From an uncultured Phycisphaerae bacterium (lineage in GTDB: Bacteria; Planctomycetota; Phycisphaerae; UBA1845; Fen-1342), in NCBI GenBank assembly GCA_937928595.1, contig CALGJV010000013.1, forward strand, positions 62,001 through 126,000: 64,000 bases of DNA, given 5' to 3'. A program made the position numbers and the translations under genes. This document shows, piece by piece, positions 54,869 through 64,000 of the stretch (within the stretch, counting starts at the first letter, position 1; the number at the start of each line of letters is the position of its first letter). The notes beneath the pieces are model-generated. The model did not search any database. It was not told the DNA's origin and worked only from the letters and a program-made list of their open reading frames with translations.

Positions 54869-55159
54869 ATGCCCCTGTCGTCCGCGCAGCGCCGCGCCCT
54901 GGCGGCCGAGGCCAACCGCCTCAAGGCGACCGTGACCGTGTCGGCCGGCGCCCTGGGCGACGCCGTCGTCTCGCACGTGCGGACGGCGCTCGGGAGCCAC
55001 CCGCTGGTGAAGGTGCGAATCCACGCCGACGACGCGGCGACCTGCGACGCGGCCGCGGCCGAGCTGGCGGCGCGGGTGCCGTGTGAGCTCGTGCAGCGGG
55101 TGGGGCGCGTCGCGCTGCTGTTCCGCCCGCCGGAGTCGGACGCGCCGGGCGGCGCGTGA
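54869..55159 (+). CDS. yhbY: CRS1-YhbY RNA-binding protein
   Basis: A 96-aa CRM-domain protein, the bacterial YhbY type that associates with pre-50S ribosomal particles. The N-terminal PLSSAQRRALAAEANRLKAT (about 2-21) and following TVSAGALGDAVVSHVRTALG, with SHPLVKVRIHADD, match the family layout; the usual GxxG loop is degenerate here (SAGALGD). GGAGAAG lies 9 bases before the ATG. It converges with the hydrolase gene 9 bases later. Confidence 0.88.
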   Translation: MPLSSAQRRALAAEANRLKATVTVSAGALGDAVVSHVRTALGSHPLVKVRIHADDAATCDAAAAELAARVPCELVQRVGRVALLFRPPESDAPGGA

Positions 55160-55168
55160 CGTCGGCCC

Positions 55169-56137
55169 TTAGCGCCCCGCGTCGTTCAGGAACGCCGTGA
55201 TCCGGTCCGTCAGCCCCGTGTAGTCGGCCTCCAGGAGCGCCAGGTGTTCACCACCCGGCACCTGCCACAACGTCTTCGGCTCGCCCGCGGCCGCATGCAG
55301 CTCCGACCCCAACTCCGGGAAGCAGATCTCGTCCCGCGCGCCCGTGATCACGAGCAGCGGCCGCGGCGCGATCCGGCCGACCACCGCGATCGGGTCGTGG
55401 CCCGCCGAGATGGCCGCTGCCGCGAGGAGATTGGCGAGGGGGCGCCACAGGACGCGCCGCTGGAGGTGCGCGGCCGCGATGCCCCGGTATCGTCCGAACG
55501 TCGCCTCGGCGATCACGCCCCGTACCTCCGGCCGGTCGGCCGCGACGACGACACCGACGGCGCCGCCCAGCGATTGCCCGTAGACGAACAGCGGCAGCGC
55601 GCGGCAGTCGGCGCGGGTCCGCACGTAGTCCAGCGCGGCGTGCCCGTCGCGGATCGTGCCGGCGCGCGTCGGCCGGCCGGTGGAGCGGCCGAAGCCGCGG
55701 TAGTCGAACATCAGGACGTGGTAGCCGCGCTGCGGCAGCCAGCTCACGAGCGGCAGATGATTCGAGATGTTGGCGGCGTTGCCGTGGAAGTGGACCACGA
55801 CGCCGCGCGGTTCGCCCTCCGCCGGCAGAAACCAGCCGTGCAGCGTCTCGCCGTCCGCCGTGGCGAACGTGACGTCCTCGGCCGCGAGGCGCAGCTCGGC
55901 CGGCGTCGTGTAGGTGACGTCGTCGGGGTAGTAGAAGAAGCTGTCGAAGCCCACCAGCGTAACGTACCCGGCGGCGAGCCCGACGACACCCAGCCGGATG
56001 CCCCAGCGCAGGCGGCGCCGGCGGCTCCGCCGCGCCGCCGGTGCGTCGGTCGGACTCGCCGTCGTCGCCGACGGCCCGCCCGGGCCCGGATCCGGCGGGT
56101 CCGACGCGTCCGGCATGCGTGGGGCGGGCGTGCTCAT
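55169..56137 (-). CDS. Membrane-anchored alpha/beta hydrolase (BEM46-like)
   Basis: A 322-aa hydrolase with a Pro/Ala N-terminus, one membrane anchor at about 43-60 (LGVVGLAAGYVTLVGFDSFF) and an extracytoplasmic alpha/beta-hydrolase fold. Motifs: GVVVHFHGNAANISNHL (oxyanion loop, about 115), MFDYRGFGRSTGRPTRAG (about 140), nucleophile in VYGQSLGGAVGV (Ser at about 176), Asp in LLVITGARDEICFPELG and His in GGEHLALLEADY. Similar proteins include BEM46 and serine aminopeptidases; the natural ester or amide is unknown. Next in the same direction is the DegP-like protease gene, 39 bases upstream. Confidence 0.85.
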   Translation of the reverse strand: MSTPAPRMPDASDPPDPGPGGPSATTASPTDAPAARRSRRRRLRWGIRLGVVGLAAGYVTLVGFDSFFYYPDDVTYTTPAELRLAAEDVTFATADGETLHGWFLPAEGEPRGVVVHFHGNAANISNHLPLVSWLPQRGYHVLMFDYRGFGRSTGRPTRAGTIRDGHAALDYVRTRADCRALPLFVYGQSLGGAVGVVVAADRPEVRGVIAEATFGRYRGIAAAHLQRRVLWRPLANLLAAAAISAGHDPIAVVGRIAPRPLLVITGARDEICFPELGSELHAAAGEPKTLWQVPGGEHLALLEADYTGLTDRITAFLNDAGR

Positions 56138-56176
56138 CGGTCGAAAAGTACGGCTGCCCCCAAACGCGACACGGCG

Positions 56177-57595
56177 TCAGGGGGCGATGGTACGCGCCCC
56201 CTGGCCGCGGACGATCACGACGACGTCGCTGCGCGCGTTGCGGACCCGGGCGAGGAGGTCGGCCACGCCGTCGACTTTCTCGCCGGCGACGGCCTCGATG
56301 ACCTGGCCGATCTGGATGCCGGCCTGTTCACCGGCGCTGCGCGGCAGCACGTCGATGACGGCGATGCCGCGCACGTCGTCCGTCACGCGCAACAGGCGGC
56401 GGACGTCCGGCGACAGGTCGACGATCCGCAGGCCGCGCCAGAGCACCGCCCCGCCCCGCATCCAGCTCACGCGGCTCACGTCGCGCACGTCGATCGTGGC
56501 CACGACGGTCAGCGGCGCGCCCTCACGCAGCAGCGTCAGGGTGACCTGGCGACCGACCTCGGTGCGGCCGACGAGGTCGGCCAGGTGGCCGGGGCTGCGG
56601 ACGGGCTGGTCGTCGTACCGCAGCAGGGCGTCGCCGACCCGCACACCGGCCTGCGCGGCGGGGCCGTGCGGCTCGACCTGATCCACGATGACGCCGCGGG
56701 TCGCCGCCGGCGCGCGCTCGCCGTCGGCCGCGTCGGCGGTGCGCACGGACGCCCCGAGGTAGCCGTACTGGATCGGCCGACCCTGCACGAGCTGGTCGAT
56801 GATCCGCCGGCGCGCGGGCGACATGGGGATCGCGAAGCCGATGCCCTCGTCGGACGGGGCCCGGGTGTGCATGGCCGTGACCACGCCGATCAGTTCGCCG
56901 CGGATGTTGAAGAGCGGCCCGCCGGAGTTGCCCGGGTGGATCGGCGCGGTCGTCTGGATCATGTCGTGGTAGAAGCGGTCGTCGACTTCGCCGAGGCCCG
57001 GCAGGCTGCGGTCGAGGTTGGCGACGACGCCGACCGAAACCGAGAGCGAGCCGTCGCCGGCCAGGCCGAACGGATTGCCGAGAGCGATCGTCCAATGGCC
57101 GCGCGCGACCTGGGACCAGTCGCAGAACGTCGCGACCGGCAGGTCGCGGCGGTCGATGCTGAGAACCGCCAGGTCGCTCCGCGGGTCGGAGGCGAAGACC
57201 GTGCCGCGGAGCTTCTGCCCGTCGAAGCACAGCACCTCGATCTCGGTCGCTCCCTGGACGACGTGCTCGTTCGTCAGGATCAGTCCGCCGGGGGCCACGA
57301 CCGTGCCGCTGCCGTTGACGAGCAGGCGCGTGGCATCCCCCGCCTCACTCTCGCCCGGGCCGCGGCGCTGGGCGCGAATCCCCACCACGCTCGGCGACAC
57401 GCGCTGCACCACCTGGTCGAACGCGCGCTGCAGCGCATCCAGGTCGGCCGCGGCGACGCCCGGTGCCACCGGCGGCTCGGCGGCCGACGCCCGGATTCCC
57501 TCCGGTGCGACCGCGAGCGCGGCCAGCGCGAGCAGCAGCGGCAGCACGCCGCGCGAGTATCCGTGTGGACGTTCGAGAGCGCAGTACAGGGCCAT
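56177..57595 (-). CDS. DegP/HtrA-like serine protease with two PDZ domains
   Basis: A 472-aa exported S1C protease or chaperone. A signal peptide (GVLPLLLALAALAVAPEG) precedes the trypsin-fold domain. The triad is complete: His in LILTNEHVVQG (about 110), Asp in DPRSDLAVLS (about 142), Ser in HPGNSGGPLFN (about 224). The substrate pocket loop reads GEVDDRFYHDMIQTTAPI. PDZ 1 is at about 275-355 (GVIVDQVEPHGPAAQAGVRV) and PDZ 2 at about 385-465 (VIDVLPRSAGEQAGIQIGQV). It degrades or refolds misfolded envelope proteins. A TACACT hexamer (57677-57672) is a probable -10, and a 7-bp palindromic stem (57618-57634) lies in the leader. Confidence 0.93.
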   Translation of the reverse strand: MALYCALERPHGYSRGVLPLLLALAALAVAPEGIRASAAEPPVAPGVAAADLDALQRAFDQVVQRVSPSVVGIRAQRRGPGESEAGDATRLLVNGSGTVVAPGGLILTNEHVVQGATEIEVLCFDGQKLRGTVFASDPRSDLAVLSIDRRDLPVATFCDWSQVARGHWTIALGNPFGLAGDGSLSVSVGVVANLDRSLPGLGEVDDRFYHDMIQTTAPIHPGNSGGPLFNIRGELIGVVTAMHTRAPSDEGIGFAIPMSPARRRIIDQLVQGRPIQYGYLGASVRTADAADGERAPAATRGVIVDQVEPHGPAAQAGVRVGDALLRYDDQPVRSPGHLADLVGRTEVGRQVTLTLLREGAPLTVVATIDVRDVSRVSWMRGGAVLWRGLRIVDLSPDVRRLLRVTDDVRGIAVIDVLPRSAGEQAGIQIGQVIEAVAGEKVDGVADLLARVRNARSDVVVIVRGQGARTIAP

Positions 57596-57671
57596 ACGGG
57601 TCTTCGACTTCCGGGACGGTCGGCGCCGCCGACCCGCTTTTCGGACTCCCGGCGTGGAGTCCGCCACCGGA

Positions 57672-57677
57672 AGTGTA
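57672..57677 (-). promoter_or_regulatory. Candidate -10 element of the DegP-like gene
   Basis: TACACT on the minus strand, 76 bases before the ATG, between recA and the protease gene. No clear -35. The stem GGTCGGC/GCCGACC at 57618-57634 lies in the leader. Confidence 0.4.
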
Positions 57678-57758
57678 CCAGCGCATCGGCCCGCCGTGCG
57701 CGAAACATTCGGAGCGGCGGTCCGGCGCGGGTCGGCGGCCGACCGCCGGGCCCATGCA

Positions 57759-58907
57759 TCAGCGTTTACGGGACACGCCCGCCGCAGGCTTGCGGGCGGA
57801 CGCCTCCTTGGCACGCGGGGTCCGGCCCACCGATGAACTATCGGGCGCCGCGACATCGGCAGCCGGGGCCGATACCGGCGTGGGGCGCGGACGCTTGGCT
57901 TCGAGCGTCTGCTGGCGGATGGCGGCGCAGACCTCGGGGTTGTCGCGCAGGAACTGGCGCGCGTTGTCGCGGCCCTGGCCCAGGCGCAGCTCGCCGAAGC
58001 TGAACCATGTGCCGCTGCGCTGGACGATGCCCGTGTCGGCGGCGAGATCGATGAGGTCTCCCTCGCGGCTGATGCCGGAGTCGAACAGCATGTCGAACTC
58101 GGCCTCGCGGAAGGGCGGCGCGACCTTGTTCTTCACGACTTTGGCCCGCACGCGGTTGCCGATGGCGACTTCGTTCTCCTTCAGCAGCCCGATCTTGCGG
58201 ACGTCAATCCGCAGCGAGCTGTAGAACTTCAGCGCGCGGCCGCCGGGCGTGGTCTCGGGGCTGCCGTACATCACGCCGATCTTCTCGCGGATCTGGTTGA
58301 TGAAGATCACGCTCGTGCGGCTCTTGGCCGAGATGCCCGTCAGCTTGCGCAGGGCCTGGCTCATGAGGCGGGCCTGCACGCCGACGAACGAGTCGCCCAT
58401 CTGGCCCTCGAGCTCGGCCTTCGGCACGAGGGCCGCGACCGAGTCGATCACGATGATGTCCAGCGCGTTCGAGCGGACCAGCAGCTCGCAGATCTCGAGC
58501 GCCTCCTCGCCGCTCGAGGGCTGGTTGATCAGCAGCGCTTCGAGGTTCACGCCGATGCGCTTGGCCCAGGACGGGTCGAAGGCGTGCTCCGCGTCGATGA
58601 ACGCCGCCGCCCCGCCGGCCCGCTGGGCCTCGGCGATGATGTGCAGCGTCAGCGTCGTCTTGCCGGACGACTCCGGGCCGAAGACCTCGACGATGCGCCC
58701 CCGCGGGATGCCCACGCCGCCCAGCGCCAGGTCGAGCGAGAGGCAGCCGGTCGACACGCCGTCCACGGTCGCCGACTGCTGCTCGTTGAGATACATAATC
58801 GCGCCTTTGCCGAACGACTTCTCGATCTGCTGCACGGCCCGCGACAGGGCGTCTTTGCGGTGCTCCTCGCGCTCCTCGGACGTGACGTTCTTCTTCGCGT
58901 CGGACAT
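57759..58907 (-). CDS. recA: Recombinase A
   Basis: A 382-aa RecA that forms filaments on single-stranded DNA, catalyses strand exchange and triggers LexA cleavage. Walker [14 protein letters not shown] (about 78-90), [13 protein letters not shown] (about 104-116), Walker B-like [19 protein letters not shown] (about 150-168), L1 [20 protein letters not shown], and the [21 protein letters not shown]2 region (about 221-240) are intact. The C-terminal tail (about 330-382) is Ala/Pro/Lys-rich rather than acidic. The ATG at 58907 begins [14 protein letters not shown]. Promoter at 58986-59013. Confidence 0.98.
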   Translation of the reverse strand: MSDAKKNVTSEEREEHRKDALSRAVQQIEKSFGKGAIMYLNEQQSATVDGVSTGCLSLDLALGGVGIPRGRIVEVFGPESSGKTTLTLHIIAEAQRAGGAAAFIDAEHAFDPSWAKRIGVNLEALLINQPSSGEEALEICELLVRSNALDIIVIDSVAALVPKAELEGQMGDSFVGVQARLMSQALRKLTGISAKSRTSVIFINQIREKIGVMYGSPETTPGGRALKFYSSLRIDVRKIGLLKENEVAIGNRVRAKVVKNKVAPPFREAEFDMLFDSGISREGDLIDLAADTGIVQRSGTWFSFGELRLGQGRDNARQFLRDNPEVCAAIRQQTLEAKRPRPTPVSAPAADVAAPDSSSVGRTPRAKEASARKPAAGVSRKR

Positions 58908-58985
58908 GACGTGCGCCCTCGCATCTGCCCCGTCGGGGGCGGTTCGGCGACCAACCGCGGGCCCTGGCCCGCGCTCACCGGTTCC

Positions 58986-59013
58986 ATCGTACAAACAAAT
59001 ACCTAACTGTCAA
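58986..59013 (-). promoter_or_regulatory. recA promoter
   Basis: On the minus strand a consensus TTGACA (59013-59008), a 16-base spacer and TACGAT (58991-58986), in an AT-rich island unlike its surroundings. The -35 lies in the last codons of nnrE. Repeated ACAAA blocks at 58991-59000 may be an operator, but no known LexA box is recognised. Confidence 0.7.
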
Positions 59014-59707
59014 CGGCTTCCCGCCCCGGGATCCAATCCGCCGGCAACCCGATGTCCACTACGACCACCCGTCCCACCCAGTCCGCCGCCGCGGCGAATC
59101 CCACCTTCGCCGCCACCATCGTCGCGGTCACGTGCGCCCGGAAGCATGGCTCGGCCGGTGTGCCCGTATCCCCGTCCAGGCCGGACGGGAGGTCGATCGC
59201 GATCCGCCGGGCCCGGGGGGCCGCGTTCGCCGCGACGATGAGCTCGGCGATCGTCCCGCGGGGGGCCCCGCGCGACCCCGTCCCCAGCAGCGCATCGACG
59301 ATCGCGTCCGCCGCCGCGAGGCAGGCCCGGGCGGCGGCCGCCCCGGCCGGCTGGTCGGCCCGCAGCAGCGGGAATCCGGCCCGCTCCAAAACCCGCAGGT
59401 TGACCCCCGCGTCGCCCCCGGACTTCTCCGGGGGGGCCGCCAGGATGACGTCGACGCGTACTCCCGCGTTCCGCAGGTGCCGGGCCACCACGAACCCGTC
59501 CCCCCCGTTGTTGCCCGGACCGCACAGGATGGCCACGCGGGCCGCGGCCGGCGTGGCAAGCTCGGCGTAGACCACCTCCGCGGCGCCCCGCCCGGCGTTC
59601 TCCATCAGCACGAGGCCCGACAGGCCGAGCCGCTCGCTCGCGAGCGCGTCCAGCTCGCGCAGTTGCCGGCATGACAGCGGGCGTCCGGGAACGTAGGGCA
59701 GAGGCAT
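59003..59707 (-). CDS. nnrE: NAD(P)H-hydrate epimerase (YjeF N-terminal type)
   Basis: A 234-aa stand-alone YjeF_N domain. It equilibrates the R and S forms of damaged, hydrated NAD(P)H so that a dehydratase can repair them. Family blocks: [18 protein letters not shown] (about 30-47), [19 protein letters not shown] (about 61-79), [17 protein letters not shown] (about 128-144) and [12 protein letters not shown] (about 163-174) with the catalytic Asp. The C-terminal dehydratase domain found in fused homologues is missing and is not seen elsewhere in the window. The ATG at 59707 gives [20 protein letters not shown]. Confidence 0.93.
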   Translation of the reverse strand: MPLPYVPGRPLSCRQLRELDALASERLGLSGLVLMENAGRGAAEVVYAELATPAAARVAILCGPGNNGGDGFVVARHLRNAGVRVDVILAAPPEKSGGDAGVNLRVLERAGFPLLRADQPAGAAAARACLAAADAIVDALLGTGSRGAPRGTIAELIVAANAAPRARRIAIDLPSGLDGDTGTPAEPCFRAHVTATMVAAKVGFAAAADWVGRVVVVDIGLPADWIPGREAVDS

Positions 59708-60118
59708 TGTCTCACCGTGCGCGCCGTGCGCCGGGCCGGTCGCCGTCCGCAGCGCGGTCGCGGGCAGCACGCGCCGGACCGGCCGGGGGCCGGCCCCGGT
59801 CGGCCCTGCCCATGGTAACCCCCCGGGCGGGCCGGACTCCATCCGTGGCCGGGCTGGTTGCTTGGGCTGCGGCGAGGGGGCACGAAGGGGTGGCGTGCGG
59901 CTTGGCAACGGCCGGGCGGCTGCGTATCATCCGCGGAACCACTGGGGCGAACCGCCGAAGGGCAGGAGCATTGCGGCCTGCGACGGGCCGCCGGCGGCGC
60001 CCGAACGTCAGCGAAACCGCGGGTCGGGGTGCCCGGCCCTTGCGGGGCGCGTTGGCTCTCGCTAGAACCTTGCGGGCCCGGGCCACGGTGGTTCCCGGTC
60101 GCGAAGGAGGATCGACTC
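59708..60118. other. 411-base divergent gap with the acpP leader
   Basis: No gene is supported. The acpP promoter is at 59902-59930 and the leader of about 180 bases runs to 60118. The long minus frames across it are GC shadows. Confidence 0.6.
59902..59930 (+). promoter_or_regulatory. Promoter of acpP-fabF
   Basis: TTGGCA (59902-59907, 5 of 6 consensus), a 17-base spacer and TATCAT (59925-59930, 5 of 6). Confidence 0.7.
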
Positions 60119-60379
60119 GTGCCGGACGTTGCCGAAGTTGAAGCGAAGGTCAAGAAGATCGTGGCGGAGCAGATGGGCGTCGCCGAGTCGGAGATCAGCC
60201 GCGACACCTCCTTCGTGAACGATCTCAACGCGGACTCGCTCGATACCGTCGAGCTGGTCATGGAGTTCGAGGATGAGTTCGAGATGAGCATCCCCGACGA
60301 GGAGGCGGAGAAGATCCAGACCGTCGGGATGGCCATCGATCACATCGTCAAGCATCTGAGCAGCGCGAACAAGGCGTAG
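60119..60379 (+). CDS. acpP: Acyl carrier protein
   Basis: An 86-aa acidic four-helix protein carrying the growing fatty acyl chain on a phosphopantetheine arm. The attachment Ser is in [20 protein letters not shown] (DSL, Ser at about 39). [12 protein letters not shown] and [19 protein letters not shown] complete the family. A GTG start is supported by an ideal AAGGAGGA ribosome site 7 bases upstream. It precedes fabF by 18 bases, the common acpP-fabF pair. Confidence 0.97.
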   Translation: MPDVAEVEAKVKKIVAEQMGVAESEISRDTSFVNDLNADSLDTVELVMEFEDEFEMSIPDEEAEKIQTVGMAIDHIVKHLSSANKA

Positions 60380-60397
60380 GCCGGGCGGAGGGCATCC

Positions 60398-61636
60398 GTG
60401 GGCGAACGGCGCGTCGTCGTGACCGGCATGGGGGCCGTCACTCCGCTCGGCAGCACGGTCACCGCGTACTGGGATGGGTTGGTCGCCGGTCGGTGCGGCA
60501 TCCGGACGATCACGCGCTTCGAGCACGCCCAGTTCGACGTGCACTTCGGCGGGGAGTGCCCGGACTTCGAGGCCGGCCGGTACTTCGACGTGCGGCAGGC
60601 GAAGCGCATGGACCGCTTCGCCCAGATGGCGTTCGTCGCGGGGCAGGAAGCGTACGCCCAGTCGGGATTGCAGGCCGGTCAGTTCGAGCCGATGCGGGCG
60701 GGCATCTATCTCGGCGCGGGGATCGGCGGCCTGCGTGAGATCGAGGAGCAGCACCTGCGGCTGCTCGAGAAGGGCCCCTCGAGGGTTTCGGCGTTCACGA
60801 TTCCGAAACTGATGGCCAACGCCGGACCGGGGCACCTGGCGATCGCGCTCAACTTTCAGGGCCCGTCGGCGTCGTTCGCGACGGCCTGCGCCTCCGCCGG
60901 CTCGGCGATGGGCGAGGCCTGGTACGCGATTCGCCGCGGGGATCTGGACGTGGTGCTGACGGGCGGCGCCGAGGCGGCCCTTACGCCGCTGGGCATCGCC
61001 GCGTTCGCCGCGATGAAAGCCCTGAGCACGCGGAACGACGATCCGGCCCGGGCCTCGCGCCCGTTCGACAAGGACCGGGACGGCTTCGTGCTCAGCGAGG
61101 GCGCCGGGCTGCTCATGTTCGAGGAGCTCGAGTTCGCCCGCCGCCGCGGGGCGCCGATCCTGGCCGAGGTGGTGGGCTTCGGCGCCAGCACCGACGCGGG
61201 CGACATCGTGCAGCCCGACCCGGAGGGGCGGGGCGCCGCGCGGGCCATGTCGGCGGCCCTCCGTAGCGCGAACCTGCGGCCCGAGGACGTCCACTACATC
61301 AACGCGCACGGCACCAGCACGACCCTGGGGGACATCGCCGAGACCAAGGCGATCAAGGCCGTGTTCGGCGCGGCCGCCCGCCGCGTGCCCGTGAGCAGCA
61401 CCAAGAGCGCGATCGGCCACCTGCTGGGCGCCAGCGGCGGCGTCGAGGCGATCGCGAGCGTGTTGGCGATCCGCCACAAGACACTGCCGCCGACGATCAA
61501 CCTCGCGCACCCCGATCCCGAGTGCGATCTGGACTACGTGCCGAACACGGCGCGCGACGCCCAGGTGCACGTGGCCATGAGCAACTCGTTCGGCTTCGGC
61601 GGGCACAACACCTGCATCGTCTTCCGCAGCGTGTAG
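60398..61636 (+). CDS. fabF: Beta-ketoacyl-ACP synthase II
   Basis: A 412-aa condensing enzyme extending acyl-ACP with malonyl-ACP. The catalytic Cys is residue 164 in FATACASAGSAM; the two active-site histidines are in INAHGTSTTLGD (about 303) and KSAIGHLLGASGG (about 337-349). The FxxDRDGF-type block (PFDKDRDGFVLSEGAG) and the Gly-rich NSFGFGGHNTCIV end are typical of KAS II. Begins with GTG, 18 bases after acpP. It ends 29 bases before the convergent cation ATPase gene. Confidence 0.96.
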   Translation: MGERRVVVTGMGAVTPLGSTVTAYWDGLVAGRCGIRTITRFEHAQFDVHFGGECPDFEAGRYFDVRQAKRMDRFAQMAFVAGQEAYAQSGLQAGQFEPMRAGIYLGAGIGGLREIEEQHLRLLEKGPSRVSAFTIPKLMANAGPGHLAIALNFQGPSASFATACASAGSAMGEAWYAIRRGDLDVVLTGGAEAALTPLGIAAFAAMKALSTRNDDPARASRPFDKDRDGFVLSEGAGLLMFEELEFARRRGAPILAEVVGFGASTDAGDIVQPDPEGRGAARAMSAALRSANLRPEDVHYINAHGTSTTLGDIAETKAIKAVFGAAARRVPVSSTKSAIGHLLGASGGVEAIASVLAIRHKTLPPTINLAHPDPECDLDYVPNTARDAQVHVAMSNSFGFGGHNTCIVFRSV

Positions 61637-61665
61637 CTCCACTCCCGCCTTCCGCCGGACCGTGA

Positions 61666-64000
<2,335 letters not shown>

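Noticed and set aside
57618-57634. Terminator at the 7-bp palindrome after recA
   Set aside because: On the minus strand the stem is followed by GTCCCGG, with no T run, and it lies downstream of the presumed DegP -10. It is better read as a leader stem.

Overview
This window looks like a chromosomal segment of a very GC-rich Planctomycetota bacterium, probably of the Phycisphaerae lineage. The best evidence is a secreted protein (25705-26565) ending in two dockerin-type calcium-binding repeats of the style typical of that group. System II cytochrome c maturation (ResB/CcsA), a secreted tricorn protease, an FHA-GAF histidine kinase and many Ala/Arg/Gly-rich lipoproteins fit this. The phylum is an inference; there is no rRNA here to settle it. 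I see no CRISPR array, insertion sequence or prophage. Gene density is high. Most of the very long open frames opposite real genes are GC-driven shadows.

Layout. 1-6.6 kb: the start of a PQQ-type beta-propeller gene, dut, a small DUF2892 membrane protein, mannose-1-phosphate guanylyltransferase, a gene-free stretch that looks like a structured RNA ending in a strong terminator, an ATP-grasp ligase, then an envelope cassette (SH3-domain protein, 60-aa lipoprotein-like peptide, CsgG/LpoB-like lipoprotein). 6.7-12.2 kb: a five-gene ABC operon with one ATPase and two pairs of MacB/FtsX-type permeases that look like a duplicated pair. 12.4-19.2 kb: a peptide-use module (PepT, POT-family transporter, exported tricorn protease). 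19.4-24.2 kb: a tight operon murI - HEAT lipoprotein - zinc dehydrogenase - pgeF - PIG-V-like mannosyltransferase. 24.3-29.9 kb: an orphan membrane-fusion protein, then the dockerin-repeat protein divergent from a large secreted glycoside hydrolase. 30-34.5 kb: cinA, ygfZ, tRNA-Leu(UAA), an Nfu-type Fe-S carrier, an S66 peptidase and a LOG-family protein. 34.7-43.9 kb: DUF423, bifunctional PutA, a PHP phosphoesterase, glutamine synthetase III, a secreted esterase, a DUF4230 protein and a 52-aa peptide. 44-48.9 kb: rpsO, pnp, a cold-shock protein and the FHA-GAF kinase. 48.9-58.9 kb: a secreted helical protein, a lipoprotein, ccsA-resB, yhbY, an alpha/beta hydrolase, a DegP-like protease and recA. 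59-64 kb: nnrE, acpP, fabF and a P2-type cation ATPase cut by the window end.

How the genes work together. Three themes stand out. Exported tricorn can cut proteins or long peptides, the POT transporter can import short products, and PepT can finish tripeptides; PutA (proline to glutamate) and glutamine synthetase III (glutamate to glutamine) would feed on the amino acids. YgfZ and the Nfu carrier flank a tRNA whose anticodon loop is a predicted MiaA/MiaB substrate, and both factors are known to help Fe-S enzymes such as MiaB. Promoter-like -10 elements of the form TAnnnT (TATACT, TACACT, TACAAT) recur upstream of many starts and stand out against the GC-rich background.

Most promising leads: the candidate structured RNA at about 2530-2781, the short-variable-arm tRNA-Leu(UAA) with its Fe-S neighbours, the peptide-use module, and the SH3 / mini-lipoprotein / CsgG-like cassette.
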